Virus record (IMG/VR): IMGVR_UViG_3300025118_000162
Location: 1-23,110 of that record
Source of the DNA: a virus
DNA length: 23,110 bases
Direction: 5' to 3' (one strand)
How positions within the stretch are numbered: position 1 is the stretch's first letter; each line of letters opens with the position of its first letter. Below the pieces are notes generated by a model. It had not been told where the DNA came from. It made no database searches and worked only from the letters and a program-made list of their open reading frames with translations. Below are positions 4,973 through 12,900 of this stretch, piece after piece. The position numbers and the translations under genes were made by a program.

Positions 4973-6135
4973 CTCTTTACAACACTAATAGCAGGTTCTC
5001 CCTTATTGAATACAGTATCAACAACTGCTTGTACTCTACGGGCAGTACTGATACCCACTTTGGAATATATAGGAACACATACTAATCCATAAGTTTTGTC
5101 TTTGCTACCTTTTCTTATAACCCTTCCAATTGTCTGTGATATACCGATATAATCCATAGAACGCATAAACAAGACTGCCTCAAGTCCACTCACGTTGATA
5201 CCTTCAGATAATATGCTATGATGTAACACAATAAACTTTCTATCATCCTCTTTGCCCCATCTATTCAATACTTCAAAGAACTTCTCCCTACTAACTTTCT
5301 CACCATTAATAACAGCACCAGTTTTAGATGTGATGTACATCCAATTGTACCCCATCTCATTTAATTCTATGCAAAAATCAGTTTGTGATACTAATCTAAC
5401 AATCTGTTTTGTTGCCTTGGCACATATAAGCACCTTTTTAACACTGTGTTCTTTAATAGTACCAATAATCTTCTCACAATCTACATGTGGAGTCAGTTCA
5501 TCTTTCTTTAATACATCGTGCTTGAGTATTGCCACTTTAGGTGGTAAGATATATCCTTTCTTTACCAATTCAGGTGCAGGTACCTTGCAGATTACCTCAC
5601 CAAATATGTCAGACTCATTCATACCCACCTTCATAGGAGTATATGAATATTTTGGCGTTGCTGTGAAGAAATAGCACCTATCTGCATATAATGAGAAGTA
5701 TTCTACTGCCTCTATGAAATTCCTTTGAGTACTATTGTGTGCCTCATCAAAATATATCGTGTCTACCTTTATTCCTGCCTCTTGGAGTCTATGTAAAGAA
5801 TGATATGTTGTATGGATTATTCTATTATGATCTTTCTCATGTTCGTGCCACTGTGCTATCCATTCAGAATTAGTACCACCCACATATCCTCTATAACCTG
5901 AATGACAGTGAAATATCTTGGCATCTACATACTCTCTAAAATCTTCACATAACTGTCGTGCTAATAGAATACGTGGTGCGACTACTACAATCGTCTTTCT
6001 TCCTTCTTCACACTGTCTTACAGCATCTTTAATGGCTACAAGAGTCTTACCACCTCCAGTAGGAATGATGACCTGACCCTTGGATTTGCTTGCTAGCACT
6101 TCCAGAGCACGTTCCTGATGTGGACGTAACTGCAC
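4969..6135 (-). CDS. SF2 DNA helicase, DEAH type, 388 aa (GTG start)
   Basis: This is an ATP-dependent superfamily 2 helicase. All core motifs are present: LRPHQ at the N-terminus, Walker A PTGGGKT (25-31), motif Ia APRILLARQL, DEAH (130-133), TAT (158-160), a motif V region SEGINVSGLEAVLF, and motif VI QTIGRVIRKG (334-343) with arginine-finger candidates Arg338 and Arg341. I choose GTG 6135 because the product then begins MQLRPHQERAL, the usual beginning of these phage helicases. An earlier in-frame GTG at 6210 would place a terminator hairpin (6170-6194) and a -10 box inside the coding sequence. It resembles UvsW-like or restriction-type helicases; a role in replication, recombination or repair is inferred. 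It is coupled to the oxygenase downstream. Confidence 0.85.
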   Translation of the reverse strand: MQLRPHQERALEVLASKSKGQVIIPTGGGKTLVAIKDAVRQCEEGRKTIVVVAPRILLARQLCEDFREYVDAKIFHCHSGYRGYVGGTNSEWIAQWHEHEKDHNRIIHTTYHSLHRLQEAGIKVDTIYFDEAHNSTQRNFIEAVEYFSLYADRCYFFTATPKYSYTPMKVGMNESDIFGEVICKVPAPELVKKGYILPPKVAILKHDVLKKDELTPHVDCEKIIGTIKEHSVKKVLICAKATKQIVRLVSQTDFCIELNEMGYNWMYITSKTGAVINGEKVSREKFFEVLNRWGKEDDRKFIVLHHSILSEGINVSGLEAVLFMRSMDYIGISQTIGRVIRKGSKDKTYGLVCVPIYSKVGISTARRVQAVVDTVFNKGEPAISVVKR

Positions 6136-6157
6136 AGTGTTCCATGAATATGTACAT

Positions 6158-6166
6158 ATTATAGCA
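6158..6166 (-). promoter_or_regulatory. Extended -10 promoter for helicase-oxygenase pair
   Basis: The minus strand reads TGCTATAAT: a perfect -10 hexamer with a TG extension, 22 bases before the helicase GTG start and right after a terminator hairpin. The -35 position reads CATAAA, a poor match. Transcription would begin near 6151 with a leader of about 16 bases, and the ribosome site is weak. Confidence 0.5.
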
Positions 6167-6218
6167 GAAAAGCACCCCGTTTTATGGAGTGCTTGTGCCA
6201 GTGGTCCCACCGGTCCCT
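6166..6218 (-). ncRNA. Possible small RNA or attenuated leader, about 53 nt
   Basis: A good promoter at 6225-6253 would start a transcript near 6218, and an intrinsic terminator at 6170-6194 would end it about 50 bases later. Between them lies a second hairpin, CCGGTG-GGAC-CACTGG (6213-6198). There is no reading frame that must be coding in this interval once the helicase start is set at 6135. Alternatively this is a leader that controls read-through into the helicase. Confidence 0.35.
6170..6194 (-). terminator. Intrinsic terminator between tail-fibre block and helicase
   Basis: A 9-base-pair stem (AAGCACTCC with GGGGTGCTT, one G-U) around a 7-base loop is followed by TTTC, giving a run of five U in the RNA. 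On the plus strand the wobble pair becomes a C-A mismatch, so it is built for the minus strand. It would end both the fibre-block transcript and any short transcript from 6218. Confidence 0.65.
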
Positions 6219-6224
6219 TAAAGT

Positions 6225-6253
6225 ATTATAGCGTATCCCTTAAACCTCTACAA
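6225..6253 (-). promoter_or_regulatory. Sigma-70-like promoter TTGTAG-N17-TATAAT
   Basis: The minus strand has TTGTAG (6253-6248), exactly 17 bases, then TATAAT (6230-6225). This matches four of six -35 bases and all -10 bases at optimal spacing. It lies in the 67-base space after the glycine-rich adhesin stop and reads towards the hairpins and the helicase. Confidence 0.5.
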
Positions 6254-6320
6254 AGGTACTTATAATCTTTTCAAACTGTAGGTACTATTTTTTGTTACTT
6301 TTCGTATACCTCCAATCACA

Positions 6321-7442
6321 TCATAAAACTCCTAAAGCAGAACCACCACTTCCTGCTGCTTCATTTGCTTTTTCTCCAGTTACTGCACCAGTTCCAGCAA
6401 TGGTAAGAGTAAATCCAGTTTCATTAGTAGATTTACGGATTGCTGATCCAGCAGATCCTGCACTACCTCCACTACCAGTTTGACTTCCCCTAGAAGACTG
6501 ACCACCTTGAGCTATTGTAGTTTCCTCATAAGCAACAATAGCACCAGCTCCTCCATAACCACTACGTGCGCCACGACGATCTACTGCTGCACCACCATGT
6601 CCACCAATAGCAATCTCTAAACTTCCATTGGTATCTGTTGCAGTATGTCCTGGATTACCAGCATTACCACCATCACCACCATCAGCAGTACCACCAGCAC
6701 CAGCCGGATATCCGGCACCGCCGCCACCGCCGCCACCAGCAGCATGTCCATCAGCTCTTCTATTTTGTCGTTTGGAACCAGCACCGCCGCCACCGCCACC
6801 ATAACCTGTTTGGATTACACCAGCAGATTCAACCTTAACAATAGTTCCATTATATTCAATACCTAATCCACTGGTTCCACTGGTTCCATTAGAACCAGAC
6901 CAGGGTCCACCAGATCTACCAGAGCCACCAGCACCACCATTACCACCAGCACCAATAATCTTACCTTGTGAACCAACATTAACTTCTAATACAGTACCAG
7001 TATCCCATCCACCAGTTCTTAATGCACAATATTGCAAATTATTATCAACTACTGAACCTATTGCTTTATTTACATGAATAATAACCTTTGAACCACCACT
7101 TGCAGATGATGATCCTGTAGCACTTGGTCGTGATTTATCACCAGGGCCAACAACACTTACATCACCAGGTGCATTATTATCATATGTGGTTTTACCATGC
7201 TTCCGAGTTTCATGTGCACCATCATAATAATTAACAACCATATTCAATCTTTTACTATAAAAATCACTAAACTTAATTGGACCTGACTGAGGAATACCAT
7301 CATCTAATGGTGCAGTAAGACTTCCATAAGTTTCACTAACCCTATAAGATCCTAATTTTCGAGTATTAGTACCATTAATAACTCCAAATTCATCTTCAAT
7401 ATCAGTAAACTTAATTGAAGTTCCACTACTATGTAATACCAT
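6321..7442 (-). CDS. Glycine-rich tail-fibre tip protein, gp38-adhesin-like, 373 aa
   Basis: Residues 1-65 form a small N-terminal domain with two related motifs, SGTSIKFTDIEDEFG and GPIKFSDFYSK, a module seen on other marine phage structural proteins. Residues 66-160 are beta-prone. From about 164 to 370 the protein is built of glycine blocks (for example GYGGGGGGAG at 213-222 and AAGGGGGGGAGYPAGAGG at 234-251) separated by short polar segments. Such blocks match the glycine-rich motifs of T-even gp38 adhesins, which fold as packed polyglycine-II helices and bind the host receptor. It follows two long fibre genes, as gp38 follows gp37 in T-even phages. GGAGG lies ten bases before ATG 7442. 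The adhesin role is inferred from composition and context. Confidence 0.7.
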   Translation of the reverse strand: MVLHSSGTSIKFTDIEDEFGVINGTNTRKLGSYRVSETYGSLTAPLDDGIPQSGPIKFSDFYSKRLNMVVNYYDGAHETRKHGKTTYDNNAPGDVSVVGPGDKSRPSATGSSSASGGSKVIIHVNKAIGSVVDNNLQYCALRTGGWDTGTVLEVNVGSQGKIIGAGGNGGAGGSGRSGGPWSGSNGTSGTSGLGIEYNGTIVKVESAGVIQTGYGGGGGGAGSKRQNRRADGHAAGGGGGGGAGYPAGAGGTADGGDGGNAGNPGHTATDTNGSLEIAIGGHGGAAVDRRGARSGYGGAGAIVAYEETTIAQGGQSSRGSQTGSGGSAGSAGSAIRKSTNETGFTLTIAGTGAVTGEKANEAAGSGGSALGVL

Positions 7443-7470
7443 TAATTAAATCCTCCGTATAAAATTAAAC

Positions 7471-9897
7471 TCATAATAGTGTACGTCTAACAAATCTGTA
7501 AGTAGTCATTCCAGTCATAGTAGGTTCAGGTGTAACTATTAATTCAGATTCAGTACCATTAATAGTTCCGGCAACTGAAACAATACTACTAGAATTAGAA
7601 ATAGAACAAATGTTAGTAGAGAAACCAGTAGTTCCATTTTGAATGAATAGAACTTTCTCTCCTTGCATCTTACCATTAGGCTGTATAATATGTACAGTAT
7701 ATTCTATTGTCTTATAATCCCATTCACTAACGGTAAATCTATCAATAGAAGTATGAACACCAGCCGAAGCAATAAATGTAGACATTCCTACATAAACACC
7801 ATATTCAACAAAGGATCCTGCTGGTAAAGCATCAGAACCTATAGATTCGGGAGTCTCATATATAAGTAATTTTTCCTTTGCTCTTTGATTTGTAGTACCT
7901 ATGCCTATATAATTATTTGTATTAAGTATTGCAACAGTCGATAGACCAGTAGTTGCATTTATATTACCCGCAAATAGAGAATTTTCTCCACTACCAGTTC
8001 CATTATCTAAAATTGTAGTTCCATCTGGGGAAAGAATATCACCTTTTACATTTGATTCTAAATTACCAGTAACAGTTATATCACCAGCAACCGATAAATC
8101 ATTTTTAATAGTAGCATTATTAGAAGTATAAAAATCTGTGCAAGTAGCAATACCAGAAACATGTAATTGATATTCTGGAAGTGTAATACCTATACCTAAA
8201 TTACCCTCAGAGGTAAGAGTCATTAATCTCGAACCATTAGAACCCTTATGCCAATAGAAAGCTCCCGTATTAATACCAATATTATTAGCATCCAAATAGA
8301 AATTAACATTTTCACTATCATAATTTAATAAATCTACTGATCTTCTTGTGCTATAAGGGAATGAAACATTCTCGTTCCCATACCTAACAAGACCATAAAA
8401 AGTAGATAAACCAGAAGTTCCTCCACTAGGTACTGCAATCTTAATACTTTCACCAAATATAGTGACAGCAGTAATAGAATTGATACCAGATATATTGGTT
8501 GAGTTATCACCTACAATATTTCCATTCGCATTTATATTACTAGCAAATGTAGATACACCTGCTACATTAAGATCATCTACCTGTGTATCACCATCTACAT
8601 CTAGTGTTCCATTAGCATCTATATTTCCTGTAAATGTTGAAGCACCAGTAAATGTTAAAGCACCAGTAAATGTTGAAACACCAGTAACATTTAACTGGTC
8701 TATATTAGCCCCACCAGTTACATCTAAACGGTTATTAACATCTGCAAGAGCAGAGAATGTTGCAACACCAGCAACATTAAGATCATCTAATTGAGTATCT
8801 CCATCTACATCTAATGCTCCATTAGCATCTATAGCACCAGTGAATGTTGAAACACCAGTTACATTAGCCTGATCTATTGTTGCGCCCCCTACAATAGTAG
8901 CACCTTCAGCAACAGCAAGATTATCTAATGTTGTGTTACCATCAACATCTAATGTGCTATTAGCATCAATCCCACTACTAAACGTAGCTACACCTGCTAC
9001 ATTAAGATCATCTACCTGTGTATCACCATCTACATCTAGTGTTCCATTAGCATCTATATTACCAGAAACATCTAATGTACCTGTAAATGTACCAAGTCTT
9101 GCGGTAACTTCATCAAATTCTATATCATCTTTAACATATAAATCACCACCAACAAATAAATCAGTACTCGTAGTTACAATTCCAATAAAGGTAGAAACAC
9201 CAGATACATTTATTTGATCTATATTGGCACCACCAACTACATCCAGACGATTATTAGCATCTATAAGAGAAGAGAATGTTGCAACACCAGCAACATTAAG
9301 ATCATCTACCTGTGTATCTCCATCTACATCTAATGCTCCATTAGCATCTATAGCACCAGTGAATGTTGAAACACCAGTTACATTTAAATCTCCAGTATTT
9401 ACAAATCCAGATGTTGAATATGCACCAGCAGTAGTAATTCCACTAAAATATCCCTGTCCTCTTGAATCAATACCAACACCAACACCTGTTACTGGATTTT
9501 CTCCAACCTGAAATTTATCAACAGGATCTGTGGTACCTATTCCCACATCTGACATTGTGGTTAAACCTGCTATTGCATCAACTTTCCATTTACTACCATC
9601 TATACCAGTTAATTGAGTACCATCACCTCGGAATGATGTTGCACTTACAATACCTAAAGAAGAGAAGATAGTAACACCAGTACCAACTACTACATTTCCT
9701 GTTAATGTAGAAACACCTATTACATATAATTGGCTTGTTGTTACTACACCAGATACTGTTATATTTCCATTAACATCTAAAACCTCAGTCGGAATAGAAG
9801 TTCCTATCCCCACTAGTCCATTTGCATTGACTATGAAATTGTCATTATCAACTTGAACTCCATTACGAAAATTAAAGGACTTTCTATAATTTGCCAT
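7471..9897 (-). CDS. Repeat-built tail-fibre protein, 808 aa
   Basis: The N-terminus (MANYRKSFNFRNGVQVDNDN) resembles attachment segments of cyanophage fibres. Residues 170-455 are made of repeated beta units: DVDGDTQVDDLNVAGVATF or close variants at about 190, 288, 363 and 433, separated by GVSTFTG and IDANG motifs. These predict a trimeric beta-helical shaft. Residues 500-580 carry a different domain with NPGAFYWHKGS-type features, and 690-808 form a compact C-terminal beta domain ending TTYRFVRRTLL. No S74 chaperone is present at the end, unlike the gene upstream. It starts 16 bases after the 2068-residue fibre, with a GATAAATA motif over that stop. Likely a distal fibre component. Confidence 0.75.
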   Translation of the reverse strand: MANYRKSFNFRNGVQVDNDNFIVNANGLVGIGTSIPTEVLDVNGNITVSGVVTTSQLYVIGVSTLTGNVVVGTGVTIFSSLGIVSATSFRGDGTQLTGIDGSKWKVDAIAGLTTMSDVGIGTTDPVDKFQVGENPVTGVGVGIDSRGQGYFSGITTAGAYSTSGFVNTGDLNVTGVSTFTGAIDANGALDVDGDTQVDDLNVAGVATFSSLIDANNRLDVVGGANIDQINVSGVSTFIGIVTTSTDLFVGGDLYVKDDIEFDEVTARLGTFTGTLDVSGNIDANGTLDVDGDTQVDDLNVAGVATFSSGIDANSTLDVDGNTTLDNLAVAEGATIVGGATIDQANVTGVSTFTGAIDANGALDVDGDTQLDDLNVAGVATFSALADVNNRLDVTGGANIDQLNVTGVSTFTGALTFTGASTFTGNIDANGTLDVDGDTQVDDLNVAGVSTFASNINANGNIVGDNSTNISGINSITAVTIFGESIKIAVPSGGTSGLSTFYGLVRYGNENVSFPYSTRRSVDLLNYDSENVNFYLDANNIGINTGAFYWHKGSNGSRLMTLTSEGNLGIGITLPEYQLHVSGIATCTDFYTSNNATIKNDLSVAGDITVTGNLESNVKGDILSPDGTTILDNGTGSGENSLFAGNINATTGLSTVAILNTNNYIGIGTTNQRAKEKLLIYETPESIGSDALPAGSFVEYGVYVGMSTFIASAGVHTSIDRFTVSEWDYKTIEYTVHIIQPNGKMQGEKVLFIQNGTTGFSTNICSISNSSSIVSVAGTINGTESELIVTPEPTMTGMTTYRFVRRTLL
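8554..8625 (-). repeat. 72-base direct repeat, copy identical to 8989-9060
   Basis: This stretch is identical base for base to 8989-9060. It encodes a DVDGDTQVDDLNVAGV unit of the fibre shaft in the same reading frame. Perfect identity at the DNA level implies recent duplication or gene conversion. Confidence 0.85.
8795..8865 (-). repeat. 71-base direct repeat, copy identical to 9314-9384
   Basis: This stretch is identical to 9314-9384 and encodes VTGVSTFTGAIDANGALDV and the start of the following unit in the same frame. The flanking protein sequence is also duplicated, so about 54 residues are repeated with few changes. Confidence 0.85.
8989..9060 (-). repeat. 72-base direct repeat, copy identical to 8554-8625
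   Basis: Second member of the exact 72-base pair, 435 bases away from the first (a multiple of three), so recombination between the copies would keep the fibre in frame. Confidence 0.85.
9314..9384 (-). repeat. 71-base direct repeat, copy identical to 8795-8865
   Basis: Second member of the exact 71-base pair, 519 bases from the first (a multiple of three). Looping out between the copies would remove 173 codons without a frameshift. Confidence 0.85.
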
Positions 9898-9912
9898 CTT
9901 ATGACTTTTTAG

Positions 9913-12900
9913 TTATTTATCTGATAGTTTTTGTTCAAGGTTATCAACCTTGGCAGACAATTCTTTAATTGCCTCAATCAACACAGGAACTAATTTCTCG
10001 TACCTAACAGCATAAGTACCGTTATCACGAAGAGTAGTAATACCAGGAAGATTAAGTGCATCTACCTCTTGTGCGATTACACCAACTTCACTACCTTCTT
10101 TACCAGATGCTTCATTCCAATCAAATGTATTACCACTAATAGATTTGACTTTATCTAGTGCTTGTTTGATTGGTGAAATGTTATCTTTAAGTCTTCTATC
10201 AGATGAATAGTAAGCAGTAATATCACCCCAAGCAAGAATGTTTCCAATTAATGATGAATTTCCAATCTCAATTCCAGTAGCAGTAGTTTTTAATCGTGCA
10301 GCACCTCCTGATGAAGAATTATAGAATAATTCTACTTCATGATTTCCACCGTTATTAAATCGAAGACCTATGTTACTAGCAGCTCCATCAGTTATTTCAA
10401 CTTTTTTATTACTCGATAGATATAATCCCGAAGAAGAACTACTAGTATGTTTAATAACACTATTAGTTGTATCATGATAAATTTGTAAATCTAAACTATT
10501 TCCAAAATACAACTTATCATCATCACCAAGGTGAATATGACTAGAGAATGTAGAAACACCTGTAACTTGTATACCACCAGTATTTGCTTCTACTCTTGTA
10601 GTACCATCACCATCTTTAAGTGTGGATGCATCAGGCAATTGCCAAGTATTATCACCTCTTAGGAACTTAGAACTAGTAGCACCACTTCCTAATCTTGAAA
10701 CACTAATAGTTCCAGTAGAAATATTAGATGCATTTAATGCAGTTATATTAACACCACTACCTGATATATCACCTCCAGTTAGATCTCCAGTTACATTTCC
10801 AGTTAAATTACCAACAAAATCAGTAGATCTAAGAGTACCAGAACCTGCATTATATGTTAATGCGCCAGCATTTGTTTTAGGATACTGTGGACCTGTAGAT
10901 CCAGGAGCAAATAGTGGGAAACAAGTTGTATCAGTAGATTCATTAACTAATGTGATCTGTGCAGCAGATCCTGTTACAGTACCTGTTATATTACCAATTA
11001 GATCTCCATGGAATGCTGTAGCAGTTACTATACCAGCAACATCTAGTCCACCAGCAGTTATTATTGTATCATCACTAAATGTAGTAATACCAGATACATA
11101 TAAACTTGTAACATCTAATTGATCATATACGGTAACTCCAACTCCGGAAGTTGATAAACGTAATCCATTATTATGATACAAATGTACAGGACCATCTTCT
11201 AAAGCCTGTAGCATTACTTCACCAGCAGTAGAATTTAAGATTTTAACATCTTTACCTTGTAATCTTAATGTATCGGTAGCAACAATTCTACTATGACTAT
11301 TCGTTGAATCATAATATATGCTTAAATCATTATCATTACCTAGTGTAATCTGACCATCATCAACAAGACGAAAATCTGCACCAATACCAAGATTAACTGT
11401 TCCTCCAATACCAACTCCACCACTAACTACTAATGCGCCAGTACTTCTACTTGTTGAAGGTTCTGTTGAACTAATTTTAAGTCCACCATCATAAACTACA
11501 CTATCATTAAATTTAACCTCATTATTAAAGGTTACAGGACCATCAAATTCTGAAAGAAGTTGACCTGAATCTCCACCTTCTACTACAAGTCTTTCTTTAA
11601 TAGTAACTTCATCAAACACTGCACTTAATCTTGCAGGATCTTCACCTGTAACAGTAGGAACTGGAACATCAAATGAAATTTCTTCACCAGTTGCAGATGA
11701 AGTTTTTCTATTACCAATATAGAAGTCACCCTTACTATTCATACCAGTATATACAACAACACCAGCAGATCTTTCTTGTGATTGAGAAAGAAATTCTTCT
11801 CGCTCGGTTAAAGTTCTATTTTGAAGTTGTGGAAGTCCAGTTGAATAGTTACCAGGACCATATCCAAGATATTCAAAGGTATGACCAGATGCGCGTAGAA
11901 TAGACGGTCTACGGAACTCAACAGGAACTGGACGTACTTTTTGAATGAAAGATCCAACTTCATGAGTTGAAATTCCTGTTCCTAAAACACCACGCAATAC
12001 TGTAAGTTCATTACCACTAATTCCAGTTAAAGTATTACTAGAGATTCTCATAATCTCATTATCAATTTGGATATAAGATCCAAGTTTAAATCTCTTGGCA
12101 GTTCCAATACCGGCAGATGGGCTACTTACTTTGAGTTTTGTATTATCAGATCCTAAACCATCAAATTTAAGTGTCTCATTACAATATAGAGACATTCCTC
12201 TAGCAGCAATATTTTCTTCTCTCTTATCAGAAATTCCATCATTTGCTGATAAACCATGTTTAAGAATATAACCATTAGCTGCTGCTGTGGTTATATCTGT
12301 ACTAACAGTAAACGTCTTAATACCAACTTTAGATTGTACCAGATAATTTCCAAGATTATTATCACTAGAATCAGTAAGTTTAAATCTATTACCAGCAACT
12401 AGTCCATGAGCATAAGGACATACAATAGTTGTAGTATCCGTAGATGAATTATAGGTAGCAGATGTAACAATTCCAACAGCACCTATAGAAATAATAGATT
12501 GTCCTACACAACTATTAGGATCTCCTACTGTTTTTGCAATAGAAATTTGATTCTTTGTAGGAATAGATACTGCTCTATAATAATCAGTAGCAGTTGTTCC
12601 TATACCAGTAACTTGAACAACCATACCACTTTGCAAATCAATACTTCCAGTAGGAAGAAGAGATCCTGTTAATCCAGCAGTTGCAACAGTATATTTTGCG
12701 TTTGCAGTAGATCCTCCTGTTACATCCTTATCAATAAATAAAATATCTCCATCTTGATAGCCAGAACCAGGAGATTGAATATCTACCACATTAACTGCAC
12801 CACCAGAAACACCTACAACAGCAGTAGCACCATCCCAACTAGATAATCCAACTTCATTCCAAAGTTTTACATTATAATATGTTCCTGTTACATGTCCCGA

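Noticed and set aside
6136-6210. N-terminal extension of the helicase from GTG 6210
   Set aside because: It would cross a terminator and a promoter and adds no family-like sequence.
6617-6866. Other-frame ORFs (poly-Val, poly-His/Gln, poly-Ser/Thr) in the glycine-rich gene
   Set aside because: Low-complexity GGN repeats leave all frames open; only the glycine frame has a ribosome site and a sensible N-terminal domain.
8500-9400. CRISPR-like array
   Set aside because: The repeats are in frame, of coding length and variable spacing, and belong to the fibre shaft; there are no uniform spacers.
8462-9671. Plus-strand open frames rich in Pro, Ser, Thr and Val
   Set aside because: They mirror the repeats of the 808-residue fibre on the other strand and have no ribosome sites or independent context.
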